Source: Ruegeria sp. THAF33 (GTDB lineage: Bacteria; Pseudomonadota; Alphaproteobacteria; Rhodobacterales; Rhodobacteraceae). Taken from it: 64,000 nucleotides of DNA. The notes below the pieces were generated by a model, which did not search any database, was not told the DNA's origin, and worked only from the letters and a program-made list of their open reading frames with translations. Positions 47,214 to 58,806 of the stretch are shown here, one piece after another. The translations under genes and the position numbers were made by a program. Location of the stretch: NCBI RefSeq assembly GCF_009363615.1, contig NZ_CP045384.1, positions 1,424,501 through 1,488,500 on the forward strand, read 5' to 3'. Numbering within the stretch: position 1 is the first letter of the stretch; each line of letters opens with the position of its first letter.

Positions 47214-48089
47214 TCAGACCTTTTTGACCCGAACCTGACTGAACAACCCGTTGGGGCGAAAGATCAGCACGGCAAGCAGCAGGGCGTATGGCGCGATCTG
47301 GCTGTAACCCGCCGCGATATAGCGGCTGGCGAAAGGCTCGATCACCCCGACGACAAGACCACCGGCCAGCGCCCCGGGCAGGCTTCCGAACCCGCCGATG
47401 ACGGCGGCGGCAAATGCCTTGATGCCCAGCAATCCCGTTGTCGGATCCACGGCGCCCTTGGCGGCGAACAGAATGCCTGCAATCCCCGCCACGATCCCGG
47501 CCAGCGCCCAGATGAACCCCTGAACCCGCTTGACAGGCACGCCCATGTAATACGCCGCCAGCTGGTTTTGCGACGCCCCCTGCATAGCCAGCCCGAGCTT
47601 GGAACGGTTGAAAAAGACGTAAAGGCCCCATGTCAGCAGGATGGTGACGACGATAACGGCGACATCCTCCAGCCCCAGCACAAGGCCGCCAAAGCGCAGC
47701 TCTTTCCCCGCAAGCGGGTTTTGCAGCGTTTGCGGTTCGTGCCCCCAGATCAATCCGGCCACGAAACGGATCACGAAGCCCAGTGCGATGGTCAGGATAA
47801 CGACGGCGGTCTGACTTTCGCCAAACAGGCGACGGATGATCAGGCGATCCAGAAGATATCCCAATGCCCCCATGATCCCCAGCGAGATCGGCAGGGCCTG
47901 CCAGAACGGCAGGCCCATATATTCGGTATTGGTCAGGCCGATGGTGACAAAGGCCCCCAGCATCATGAAATCGCCCTGCGCGAAATTTACCGCTTCGGTC
48001 GCCTTGTAGATCAGAACAAAGCCAAGCGCGATCAGGCCATAGACACACCCGTTTGCCAGTCCGCTGATCAGCAGCTGCGCGTTATCCAA
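47214..48089 (-). CDS. livH: Branched-chain-type ABC transporter permease (LivH-like)
   Basis: 291 residues. ISGLANGCVYGLIALGFVLIYKATEAVNFAQGDFMMLGAF is the LivH start; LAMQGASQNQLAAYYMGVPVKRVQGFIWALAGIVAGIAGIL is its coupling loop. First gene of the leftward operon livH-livM-livG-livF-synthetase-binding protein; its promoter should lie in 48090-48164. Confidence 0.9.
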   Translation of the reverse strand: MDNAQLLISGLANGCVYGLIALGFVLIYKATEAVNFAQGDFMMLGAFVTIGLTNTEYMGLPFWQALPISLGIMGALGYLLDRLIIRRLFGESQTAVVILTIALGFVIRFVAGLIWGHEPQTLQNPLAGKELRFGGLVLGLEDVAVIVVTILLTWGLYVFFNRSKLGLAMQGASQNQLAAYYMGVPVKRVQGFIWALAGIVAGIAGILFAAKGAVDPTTGLLGIKAFAAAVIGGFGSLPGALAGGLVVGVIEPFASRYIAAGYSQIAPYALLLAVLIFRPNGLFSQVRVKKV

Positions 48090-48164
48090 ACTGTCCTCCC
48101 TCGACCGGTTTGCCGGTGTCGCGTTCCGCCCGCGCGCATCCTCCGGTGACGCGGGTTTGTTCTA

Positions 48165-49193
48165 CTATGGCGTTATTATCACCTTGCCGTCACTCTTTTT
48201 CAGCGCATCAGCCAGGTTTGGCACAAGATTTCTGAGTGTAAGGTGTTCAGAAACATCCGTTTTCCAGCGCCCATCGGCAAACCGGGCCTGAACCTCGGCC
48301 ACGACACGCATCTGATCGGCGGGCGGGGTCGACATCATCCAGCTTGTCAGCCAGAACCCTTCGATCCGCTTTCCCATGAAAATCAACTGCCCTGTCTGAG
48401 TCAGCGACGGCGCCTCGGTAGACAGCTTGCCATAACTGATCCAGCGCGCCCGGTTGGGCATGGCACAGAACAATTGTTCGGACAATTGGTCCGTTACGGC
48501 ATCTAGAAACACGCGCGGTTTCAGCTGCGCGCTCAGATCCGCAAACTTTGCGACAATGTCTTCGTCGGTTGTCACAAGCACTTCGGCAGCGCCAAGGTCT
48601 TTCAACATCTCTGCGGTCTCGGCCCGACGCACCAAAGCGATCGGCTTCAAACCCAGATCCCGACCAAGGCTGCACATCAGCTTGCCCAACTGGCTGGTCG
48701 CGGCTGATACGACAAAGGCATCGCCGTCGGCCTTGGCCATATCCACCATGGCCATCGCCGTCATTGGATTGACGATCTGGGCGGCCCCGTCATCGTCCGA
48801 GATATCAGGGCGCAGAGGGATGCACATCTGCATCTGCGTGACGACATACTCCGCCCAGGCCCCCGATCCGGCGGCGACGAACGCGACGCGTTGCCCTTGC
48901 AGGGCCTCGGCGCCCTTGCCGGCGGCTACGACGTCTCCGCATCCTTCAAAGCCGGCGGGGGATCCCTTGACCCTAGGCTGCCCGTATTCCCCCTTGATGA
49001 AATGCAGATCGGACGGATTGACCGAAGCCGCGCGCAACCGGATCAGCACCTGGCCCGGGCCGGGTTCCGGCTTGGGAACTTCTGCTTCTTCCAACCAGTC
49101 GGCGGCGTTTTCAATGGCCGGTCCGGTGGCGGTACCGGAATACCCGTCATGCTTTAGGATTGCGGCGAACATAGTCTGGGGCAGGTCGGTCAT
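48165..49193 (-). CDS. Medium-chain reductase family (quinone / enoyl-thioester reductase-like)
   Basis: 342 residues. VLIRLRAASVNPSDLHFIKGEYGQPRVKGSPAGFEGCGDVVAAG and the nucleotide region AFVVSAATSQLGKLMCSLGRDLGLKPIALVRR identify a zinc-independent MDR protein. The nucleotide loop is degenerate compared with the usual GxxGxxG. The ATG at 49193 has GAGGAT upstream. Its substrate is unknown. Its 3' end lies 75 bp before the livH start, so it could belong to the same transcript. Confidence 0.8.
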   Translation of the reverse strand: MTDLPQTMFAAILKHDGYSGTATGPAIENAADWLEEAEVPKPEPGPGQVLIRLRAASVNPSDLHFIKGEYGQPRVKGSPAGFEGCGDVVAAGKGAEALQGQRVAFVAAGSGAWAEYVVTQMQMCIPLRPDISDDDGAAQIVNPMTAMAMVDMAKADGDAFVVSAATSQLGKLMCSLGRDLGLKPIALVRRAETAEMLKDLGAAEVLVTTDEDIVAKFADLSAQLKPRVFLDAVTDQLSEQLFCAMPNRARWISYGKLSTEAPSLTQTGQLIFMGKRIEGFWLTSWMMSTPPADQMRVVAEVQARFADGRWKTDVSEHLTLRNLVPNLADALKKSDGKVIITP

Positions 49194-49362
49194 CGGTTGA
49201 TCCTCGAATTTGGCTGAATCAAAGCGCGCCCCTTGTCCGAAAAGCCTCAGACCAGTCGGGCAGGGCGCGGGCTTTTTGTCAGGCACAGCCAATCAAAAGC
49301 CGTGCAGGAGGTCAATTCAACGACACCGTAACGTAGGGGCAGCGCAAATGCGCCCTTGGGAA

Positions 49363-49386
49363 AAGGCCGACCGGTGGATCGGCCTT
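49363..49386 (-). terminator. Rho-independent terminator for the hendecad-repeat gene
   Basis: AAGGCCGA (49363-49370) pairs with TCGGCCTT (49379-49386); on the minus strand the stem is followed by a short U run. It lies 8 nt after the stop at 49394. Confidence 0.7.
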
Positions 49387-49393
49387 CAACACT

Positions 49394-49951
49394 TTACTGT
49401 TGGGTCAGCAGGTTGGTCAGTTCCTGAATTTTCTGAACAATCGTTTCAGGCGAGTCCTTGATATCATTCACAATTTTGATCGCCTGATCTTTCAGATCGG
49501 TGGCCAGAGTGCTGTCCTGAAGGGATGTCATAATGCCATCATAGTCGAAGTTGGTCGGGTCCAGCTTGCCTTCCTGAATCCACGAGTTCAGCAACTCCTG
49601 CCCTTGACCGGCCAGCGCGGCCACCTGATCGCTGGCCTCCTGAGCCGCATCGGAGGCCTGATCCGCCACCGATGACGCCGCTTCGCTAGCCTGATCTGCA
49701 ACCGATGACGCCGCTTCTGTCGCTTGGTCCGTCAGCGACGAAGCTGCTTCGGCGGCTTGTTCGGTCGCTGCATCGACAGCGTCAGAGGCAGCGTCCTGTA
49801 CAGATGAAGCCGCGTCTGTCACAGCTTCGGCGGCTTCTTCTGCCGCGGTTTCCAAACGCTCGGCGGGTGTGGGTTCGGGTTGATTCAGGTAATAGTATCC
49901 GCCGGCGCCAATTGCGGCGATGACGATGGCAAGAATAAGAGTACGCGACAT
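49394..49951 (-). CDS. Membrane-anchored alanine-rich 11-residue repeat protein (LEA/apolipoprotein-like)
   Basis: 185 residues. One N-terminal membrane helix (SRTLILAIVIAAIGAGGYYYL) is followed by a low-complexity A/S/D/E/Q region with an 11-residue period, for example DQATEAASSVA and DQASEAASSVA. That pattern predicts long amphipathic helices as in LEA proteins or membrane-lining helices. The last 60 residues are non-repetitive (LLNSWIQEGKLDPTNFDYDGIM). No enzymatic motif. The protein is probably held at the inner membrane facing the periplasm. Confidence 0.75.
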   Translation of the reverse strand: MSRTLILAIVIAAIGAGGYYYLNQPEPTPAERLETAAEEAAEAVTDAASSVQDAASDAVDAATEQAAEAASSLTDQATEAASSVADQASEAASSVADQASDAAQEASDQVAALAGQGQELLNSWIQEGKLDPTNFDYDGIMTSLQDSTLATDLKDQAIKIVNDIKDSPETIVQKIQELTNLLTQQ

Positions 49952-50211
49952 GGGTGTCTCCTTTGGAAATTGTGTCGCCGGAATGCGCTAAAAATAACTC
50001 AGGTACAAAGGGGAATTCCCGATAATTCTCAGCAGAATAGAGTATAAGCCGGGCTATGCTCATTGTCCTTTGAAACGCGGCAAGAACACGCCGGCACAAA
50101 GATGTCGCGCCCTGTTTTGGCGGCGATCCGCCGGGAATGGCCCGCAGCCGCAACCAATTTTCGGGCGCTTCTTGTGGGCCAAAAGGCAGCATTGAGCCTG
50201 CGTTGGGATAG

Positions 50212-50301
50212 TGGCGGAGAGACAGGGATTCGAACCCTGGGTGGGCTTGCACCCACAACGGTTTTCGAGACCGCCCCGTTCGACCACTCCGGCACCTCTC
50301 C
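50212..50301 (-). tRNA. tRNA-Ser (anticodon CGA)
   Basis: A 90-nt gene with encoded CCA (minus strand ends at 50212). The acceptor stem is GGAGAGG with TCTCTCC, D arm region GCCGGAGTGGTCGAACGGG, anticodon loop CTCGAAA, a long variable arm (GTGGGTGCAAGCCCAC) and T arm CAGGG-TTCGAAT-CCCTG. The long variable arm is typical of tRNA-Ser. It reads UCG codons. Confidence 0.96.
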
Positions 50302-50424
50302 GCGGGGGTCTGTGAGGGGGGGATTTAGTGAGGAACGGGCAGGGGTGCAAGCAGAAAATTCGGGAATTGAAGAAACCCGGGATTTTCCGTTGCCTGCCAG
50401 CGCAAAACTCCTAGTCTGATATCC

Positions 50425-51267
50425 ATGATACAGTTTGTACGCCGCTCCGCCTTTTGGTTTCTGGCCCCGCTCTTTGCGCTTGTTCTAATCCCTTTGGAAC
50501 TTTCCGCCGCCAGCCGTGATCGGATAGAGGCCTTTCTGACCACAACCGGGTTTGATGTTGCCCTGGAAAGCATCGCGCTGAGCTCGAGGTCTGCCCCTCA
50601 GATGCTGGGGATTGATCCCGATGGCTTCGGATCGGACTGGACGCGTCTGGCAAACGAAGTTTTTGACGTCGGTGCCATGCACGAAACCGCGGTTTCCATC
50701 CTCGAACAAACCTTGAGTGATGAGGCCCTGACACACGCGGTTGACTTTTATGCATCGGATCTGGGTCAGCGCTTGGTAGAGGCCGAAAACGCCTCGCATA
50801 TGCTCGAGGACGATGAGGCCAAGCAACTGGAAGGCCAAAAAATCATCGCAGACCTGATCAAGGACGGATCGCAACGGGTCGAGAGTTTCAAGCGTATGAA
50901 CAAGGCGATCGATTCGACCGGTACCGCAGTACGGGCCCTGCAAGAAATTCAGGTGCGTTTTCTTCTGGCAGCCAGCGCATCAGGTGTCATTGACCTGCAA
51001 CTTGATGCGGATGAATTGCGTGCGCTGATGAAGCGGAACGAAGCCGGTATGCGCCAGTCGCTGCAACTGTCCAGCCTTGCGGGGGCAGCGTATACCTATC
51101 AGGACTTTTCCGATGCGGATGTCGACTCGTATGTCGAGGCGCTGGAACAACCCCTGATGCAGGAAGTGTATGAACTGCTGAACGCGATCCAATACGAAAT
51201 CATGGCCATGCGGTTCGAAGTACTTGCGGCCCGAATGGCCGAACTGCATCCCGCGCAGGATATTTGA
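50425..51267 (+). CDS. DUF2059-type periplasmic protein (first copy)
   Basis: 280 residues. A signal peptide (ending near LELSAAS) is followed by a helical domain with NEVFDVGAMHETAVSILEQTLSDEALTHAVDFYASDLGQRLVEAENAS, the DUF2059 core pattern, and a second helical half ending in LNAIQYEIMAMRFEVLAARMAEL. Function unknown. It overlaps the next, related gene by one base, so the two are one unit. Confidence 0.75.
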   Translation: MIQFVRRSAFWFLAPLFALVLIPLELSAASRDRIEAFLTTTGFDVALESIALSSRSAPQMLGIDPDGFGSDWTRLANEVFDVGAMHETAVSILEQTLSDEALTHAVDFYASDLGQRLVEAENASHMLEDDEAKQLEGQKIIADLIKDGSQRVESFKRMNKAIDSTGTAVRALQEIQVRFLLAASASGVIDLQLDADELRALMKRNEAGMRQSLQLSSLAGAAYTYQDFSDADVDSYVEALEQPLMQEVYELLNAIQYEIMAMRFEVLAARMAELHPAQDI

Positions 51268-52067
51268 TGCACCGCGTTTTTCTGGCGATTGCGTTTGTTC
51301 TGTGGGGCGCTCAATTGCTGGCCGATCAAAGGGTCGACCGGCTGGCGCAGGCCATGCATCTTTCGCATGTGATGGAAATTCTCGTACAGGAAGGTCAAGG
51401 GCACCGCGAGGAACTTGACGAAACGCTGTTGGACAATACCGGCGGCGCGTTTTTTGAAGCGCAGGTCAAAGACATTTACGAACCGGTCTGGATGCAGAAA
51501 TTCCTGACGGATGCCTTTGAGGCGGGTCTGTCCGTTGCGCAGCTTGATCAGGCGATCCTGTTTTTCGAAAGCGATCTTGGTCAGACGATCGTGTCGCTGG
51601 AAAACTCGGCCCGGCAGGCGATGTCGGACCCGGCCATCGAGGACATGGCCCGCGAAGCTTACGAGTCCGTTGAGCGCGACTCGACTCGTTTCGAGTTGGT
51701 CGATGAGTACATCCAGGCAAATGACCTTGTCGAAAAGAACGTTCATGGGGCGCTGAGTTCCGACTACAGCTTCTTTCAGGGTCTTGATGTCGACGCGCAA
51801 GGCGACGATCAGGAATTGCTGGCCGAACTTCTGTCACAGAAAGAAAGCCGCGCAGCGGAAACCGAGGCGTGGCTTTATTCCTTTCTTCTGATGGCCTATC
51901 GGCCGTTGGACGAGACCCAGATGCGTGAGAATATTGCGTTCTCCAGAACCGAAACCGGGCGCGCCCTGAATGAGGCGCTGTTCGACGGCTTTGACCGCAT
52001 GTTCAACGATATCTCTTTCCGGTTGGGGCGGGCGGTCGCACAGACACTTAGGGCGTCTGATCTCTGA
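51267..52067 (+). CDS. DUF2059-type periplasmic protein (second copy)
   Basis: 266 residues from the ATG at 51267, sharing a base with the preceding stop. A signal peptide (MHRVFLAIAFVLWGAQLLA) is followed by a helical DUF2059 core: MQKFLTDAFEAGLSVAQLDQAILFFESDLGQTIVSLENSARQAM, parallel to the first copy's DLGQRLVEAENAS. The end is FDRMFNDISFRLGRAVAQTL. Tandem duplication with strong divergence. Function unknown. Confidence 0.75.
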   Translation: MHRVFLAIAFVLWGAQLLADQRVDRLAQAMHLSHVMEILVQEGQGHREELDETLLDNTGGAFFEAQVKDIYEPVWMQKFLTDAFEAGLSVAQLDQAILFFESDLGQTIVSLENSARQAMSDPAIEDMAREAYESVERDSTRFELVDEYIQANDLVEKNVHGALSSDYSFFQGLDVDAQGDDQELLAELLSQKESRAAETEAWLYSFLLMAYRPLDETQMRENIAFSRTETGRALNEALFDGFDRMFNDISFRLGRAVAQTLRASDL

Positions 52068-52080
52068 CGACGCTTTGGTG

Positions 52081-52109
52081 TTGACTTTTCCCGGCGATCT
52101 ATGGATAAG
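52081..52109 (+). promoter_or_regulatory. Candidate rplU-rpmA promoter
   Basis: TTGACT (52081-52086), a 17-bp spacer and GATAAG (52104-52109). This would give a leader of about 170 nt before rplU, in which short self-complementary segments occur but no clear known leader is recognised. Confidence 0.5.
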
Positions 52110-52286
52110 CGCGCATCCCGGCCGGTTTTCCGTGCCGGGTATCGTTATTATTTGACCCTTGGGATGTCCTGATGGTCATTCACACAGCCCGAAAAGGGCG
52201 CGCTGTTCGAGGTGGCTTTCAAGTGTCTTGGAGCCGGAAACTCCCGAAAGGGGACCACAGAACGCGGTTAGACAAAGGAAAGACGC

Positions 52287-52898
52287 ATGTTTGCGGTCCT
52301 CAAGACTGGCGGCAAGCAGTACAAGGTTCAGGCGGGTGATATCCTCCGCGTTGAAAAGCTGGCTGCCGACGCAGGTGAAAAAGTTCAATTCAACGATGTT
52401 CTGATGCTGGGTGGCGACGCTCCGGTCGTTGGCGCACCGTTCATCGAAGGCGCGGGCGTTCAGGCCGAAGTTATCGAACAGATCAAAGGTGACAAGGTCA
52501 TCAAGTTCGTCAAGCGTCGTCGTAAGCACAGCTCGAAGCGTACCGTTGGCCACCGTCAGAAGCTGACACTGGTCAAGATCACCGACATCCTGTCGTCGGG
52601 CGCTGACAAGTCGGGCATCAAGGCTGCAACCGGTTCGGCTCCGGCTGGCGAAGCGGCACCTGCTGCAAAGCCTGCCAAGAAAGCCGAAGCCAAGGCAGAG
52701 GCACCTGCCGCTGCTGCTGCGGACGATCTGACCAAGCTGAACGGCGTCGGCCCTGCCGCTGCCAAGAAGCTTGCCGAAGCCGGTATCGAGAGCTTTGCCG
52801 CTCTGGCCGCCTTGTCGGACGAGCAGATTGCTGCTATCGAAACGGTCAAAGTGAAACCCGAATGGGTTGAGCAGGCCAAAGAGCTGGCCAAAGGCTAA
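52287..52898 (+). CDS. rplU: Ribosomal protein L21 with C-terminal helix-hairpin-helix extension
   Basis: 203 residues, about twice the usual L21. Residues 1-105 are standard L21 ([53 protein letters not shown]). An alanine/lysine linker then joins a compact domain, [40 protein letters not shown], resembling helix-hairpin-helix domains. rpmA follows after 11 nt. The extension is known in related bacteria but its role is not, and it probably projects from the ribosome. Confidence 0.94.
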   Translation: MFAVLKTGGKQYKVQAGDILRVEKLAADAGEKVQFNDVLMLGGDAPVVGAPFIEGAGVQAEVIEQIKGDKVIKFVKRRRKHSSKRTVGHRQKLTLVKITDILSSGADKSGIKAATGSAPAGEAAPAAKPAKKAEAKAEAPAAAAADDLTKLNGVGPAAAKKLAEAGIESFAALAALSDEQIAAIETVKVKPEWVEQAKELAKG

Positions 52899-52909
52899 GG
52901 AGAGAGAGA

Positions 52910-53179
52910 ATGGCACATAAAAAAGCTGGCGGTTCCTCCCGTAACGGCCGCGACTCAGCGGGTCGTCGCCTTGGCGTGAAACTGTATGGTGGCCAGGCTG
53001 CCATCGCAGGCAACATCATCGTGCGTCAGCGCGGCACCAAGTTCTGGCCGGGCGAAGGCGTCGGTATGGGCAAAGATCACACCATCTTTGCAACCACTGA
53101 TGGCGCCGTGAAGTTCCACAAGGGGCTCAAAAACCGCACCTTCATTTCGGTCCTGCCAGTGGCGGAGGCCGCAGAGTAA
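52910..53179 (+). CDS. rpmA: Ribosomal protein L27
   Basis: 89 residues: [60 protein letters not shown] is a full L27. The N-terminal residues reach the peptidyl transferase centre. The usual partner of rplU, followed by a terminator. Confidence 0.97.
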   Translation: MAHKKAGGSSRNGRDSAGRRLGVKLYGGQAAIAGNIIVRQRGTKFWPGEGVGMGKDHTIFATTDGAVKFHKGLKNRTFISVLPVAEAAE

Positions 53180-53213
53180 GCCGAAACCCAGAAGGTTTAA
53201 GAAAAATTCATGG

Positions 53214-53243
53214 GGGACCGGCACAAAGTGCCGGTCCCTTTTT
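53214..53243 (+). terminator. Rho-independent terminator after rpmA
   Basis: An 11-bp perfect stem GGGACCGGCAC/GTGCCGGTCCC with an AAA loop, followed by five T (53239-53243). Confidence 0.9.
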
Positions 53244-53274
53244 CGTTTTAACGCAGTCGTGATCAAACAAACCG

Positions 53275-53879
53275 ATGACAGTCGCAACCACCAGTTTCCT
53301 GATCTTTGCCGCCAGCCAGGTCGGCACGCCAGGACCGGCCAACATGGTCCTGCTGGGTACTGGTGCGCGTTTTGGATTTCGCGCCGCGTTGCCTTTTGTC
53401 GGGGGTGTTATCCTTGGGAAGCAGTTGATCATTTGGCCGGTCGGCTTTGGATTGCTGCATCTCGCGGATCAGGCACCCGCGGTGTTTACGGTGCTTAAAT
53501 ACGCGTCAGCGGCCTATATTTTTTGGCTGGCGTGGAAGATCGCCAACACGCGTTTGTCGCGACAACAGGCTGAAGGGAACGCCCCCGGCTTTCTGGCCGG
53601 GCTGATTGTTCATCCGCTCAACCCCAAGGCCTGGGCCATGATCATTGCCGGTTTCACCGGGTTCGTGGCTGCGGGCACCCCCAGTTTCGAAGCGACGGTT
53701 ACGATTGCTCTGTGTTTGTTGTTTTGCCAGGTGATCCTTCATCCGATCTGGACTTTTGCGGGCGATAGAATTGCCCATGCGGTTGAAGGACGACCCGTTG
53801 AAAAATATCTGATGTGGACGTTGGCAGGCCTTACGGTTGCGTCCGTACTTTTCGTGTTGTTCGGAGGAGGAACACACCC

Positions 53880-53883
<4 letters not shown>
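53275..53883 (+). CDS. LysE/RhtB-family translocator
   Basis: 202 residues, about six membrane segments. The N-terminal signature FAASQVGTPGPANMVLLGTGARFGFRAALPFVGGVILGK and LIVHPLNPKAWAMIIAGF match LysE/RhtB amino acid or metabolite exporters. The substrate is unknown. It is followed with a 4-nt overlap by an acetyltransferase gene; that pair could detoxify and export the same compound. Confidence 0.87.
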
Positions 53884-56583
<2,700 letters not shown>

Positions 56584-56616
56584 ATACTGAAAAAGATGAC
56601 CTGAAAGGCACGCGAC

Positions 56617-57879
56617 ATGAAAGACTTCGACAGCATTCCCGCTCTGATGGCTGATCTTGGGAAACGTGCCAAAGCGGCATCGCGCGATCTGGCTTTTGCA
56701 AACCCAGAACGCAAACATGCCGCCCTGATTGCAGCGGCCGACGCGGTTTGGGCCAATCGGGCGCAGATCATCGAAGCCAACCAGAAGGATCTGGAGTTCG
56801 GCCGCGAGAAAGGTCTGAGCCCGGCGATGATGGATCGGCTGATGCTGGATGAGGCGCGTGTTCAGGGCATGGTCGATGGTCTGCGCGCAGTGGCTGATCA
56901 GACCGATCCGGTGGGCGAAGTGCTGGCCGAATGGGACCGCCCGACGGGATTGAAAATCCAACGCGTACGCACCCCGCTGGGTGTGATCGGCGTGATCTAT
57001 GAAAGCCGCCCCAATGTCACGGCCGACGCAGGTGCGCTGTGTCTGAAATCCGGAAATGCCGTCATTCTGCGTGGCGGCTCCGAGAGCTTTCATTCTTCGA
57101 CAGCAATTCATGCCTGCCTGGTCGAGGGGCTGAAGGCCGCCGATCTGCCGGAAGATGCGATTCAACTGGTGCCGACACGTGACCGTGCGGCGGTTCAGGA
57201 ATTGCTGACCATGACCGACTATGTCGACGTCATCGTTCCGCGCGGCGGCAAGGGGTTGGTCGGGCTGGTCCAGCGTGAGGCCCGTGTGCCTGTTTTTGCC
57301 CATCTTGAAGGCATCGTGCACATCTATGTCGACAAGGCCGCTGATCCGCAGAAAACGCTGGACGTGGTGTTGAATGCCAAGACGCGTCGTACCGGGATCT
57401 GCGGCGCTGCCGAATGCCTGCTGATCCACCAGGACATCGCCGAAACGCTGGGGCGTGACGTGATCGCCGCGCTGCTGAAAGCAGGGGTCGAGGTTCACGC
57501 CGAAGGCGCACTTGCGGTCGAGGGTACAATTTCCGCGACGGAGGAGGATTGGGGAAAAGAGTTTCTGGACAGCGTGATCGCGGCCAAACCCGTCGCCGAT
57601 ATCGATGCAGCCATTGCGCATATCCAACATTACGGGTCGAACCATACCGATTGCATCATGACCGAGGATGACACGGCCGTGGCCCGTTTCTTTGAGCGCT
57701 TGGATAGCGCGATCCTGATGCACAACGCTTCGACTCAGTTCGCCGATGGTGGCGAGTTCGGGATGGGCGCCGAGATCGGTATCGCCACGGGCAAAATGCA
57801 TGCCCGCGGCCCGGTGGGGGCCGCCCAATTGACCAGTTTCAAATATCTGGTGCGCGGGAACGGAACGATTCGGGATTAA
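56617..57879 (+). CDS. proA: Gamma-glutamyl phosphate reductase
   Basis: 420 residues. [66 protein letters not shown] and [16 protein letters not shown] (catalytic Cys ~262) are family motifs. The end is [22 protein letters not shown]. It reduces glutamyl phosphate to the semialdehyde. proB ends 33 nt upstream. Converges on chpT, overlapping by 4 nt. Confidence 0.96.
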   Translation: MKDFDSIPALMADLGKRAKAASRDLAFANPERKHAALIAAADAVWANRAQIIEANQKDLEFGREKGLSPAMMDRLMLDEARVQGMVDGLRAVADQTDPVGEVLAEWDRPTGLKIQRVRTPLGVIGVIYESRPNVTADAGALCLKSGNAVILRGGSESFHSSTAIHACLVEGLKAADLPEDAIQLVPTRDRAAVQELLTMTDYVDVIVPRGGKGLVGLVQREARVPVFAHLEGIVHIYVDKAADPQKTLDVVLNAKTRRTGICGAAECLLIHQDIAETLGRDVIAALLKAGVEVHAEGALAVEGTISATEEDWGKEFLDSVIAAKPVADIDAAIAHIQHYGSNHTDCIMTEDDTAVARFFERLDSAILMHNASTQFADGGEFGMGAEIGIATGKMHARGPVGAAQLTSFKYLVRGNGTIRD

Positions 57880-58472
57880 AAACGCAGCAAAATGCGGGTC
57901 GCGGCGGTTTCCACCGCAACGCGCCGACCCATCGCATGTGCCGTTTCCGGCAGCAGAGCGAACTGGACCTGCGCGGGGGTAATCTTGTTGGGAAACCGGC
58001 CGGTTGCGACGTGTTTCCATAAGGTATTGTCTACGTTCAACTTGTCGGCAGTTCCGGTCACTGTCCAATTGGTGCCTTGGTTCTCGATCTCAACCTCTCC
58101 GCCCATCGGCATGGCACTTTCGCAGCACATGAGCGCAAGGAACGCCAGCTTGATTTGGTTGCGCGGCATGGGCTCGGTCATATACCAGTTTACCCGCACC
58201 CGTCCGGTGCGTTCGATGTCCTTGAGCAGTTCGGCCACTTCGGCCCGGCCCAGCGGCTGTTCTCCTGCTGATCCGAAGGCAACCCGGAAAAACCGGATAC
58301 GCGCGCCCGCACTGCCGACGCTGCCCGAGATCAACTCCATCTCGGGGCCCTGGACAGCACCAACCATGTCCAACAGCTCCAGCCCGTTGGTGATCGCCCC
58401 GATCGGGCTGATCAGATCGTGGCAGATCCGTGAGCCGATCAATTCAGCCAGGTTGACGTTCGTGTTGCCCAT
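57876..58472 (-). CDS. chpT: Histidine phosphotransferase ChpT
   Basis: 198 residues from the ATG at 58472 (AGGAGGT upstream). [29 protein letters not shown] carries the phospho-accepting His18 on the first helix of the dimer. The second half resembles a degenerate histidine-kinase ATPase fold without nucleotide motifs. It passes phosphate from CckA to CtrA and CpdR; ctrA is at 26470. The 198-residue product is normal for Rhodobacterales. Confidence 0.9.
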   Translation of the reverse strand: MGNTNVNLAELIGSRICHDLISPIGAITNGLELLDMVGAVQGPEMELISGSVGSAGARIRFFRVAFGSAGEQPLGRAEVAELLKDIERTGRVRVNWYMTEPMPRNQIKLAFLALMCCESAMPMGGEVEIENQGTNWTVTGTADKLNVDNTLWKHVATGRFPNKITPAQVQFALLPETAHAMGRRVAVETAATRILLRF

Positions 58473-58515
58473 GCGTACCTCCTGCGGTATCTGCCGCAGG
58501 AACCGGAAGCCCCAA

Positions 58516-58698
58516 ATGACAGACATGAATGCTATTCTTGCACCGGGCATGTTTGTTCGCCACCCGGATTTCCCCGAATGGGGTGTCGGACAGGTTCAGT
58601 CCAACATCGCAGGCAAGATCACCGTTAACTTTCGCGAGCAGGGGAAAGTGGTAATCGACGGAACACGCATCGCCCTGATGCCGGTCTTTGATCCGTGA
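58516..58698 (+). CDS. DUF3553 small protein
   Basis: 60 residues: AILAPGMFVRHPDFPEWGVGQVQSNIAGKITVNFREQGKVVIDGTRIALMPV. It has the pattern of a small SH3-like barrel (G-x-x-V-x-H, WGxGxV), as in CarD-type or UvrD C-terminal modules. GGAAG lies upstream. It diverges from chpT with only 43 bp between the starts. Function unknown; DNA or protein binding is possible. Confidence 0.8.
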   Translation: MTDMNAILAPGMFVRHPDFPEWGVGQVQSNIAGKITVNFREQGKVVIDGTRIALMPVFDP

Positions 58699-58806
58699 AA
58701 CTGGTTTAAGAAGAGTTAACGGAAAAGACCAGATCTCCACTTGTTGCCTTCCCCCGAAGAACTGAGGTATCAGCCGCGTTGATAAAACAGGATTGATAAG
58801 TCTGAC

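Noticed and set aside
46722..48149. 475-codon plus-strand open frame over the transporter permeases
   Set aside because: Antisense shadow of livM and livH; low-complexity QDG-rich sequence and no ribosome site.
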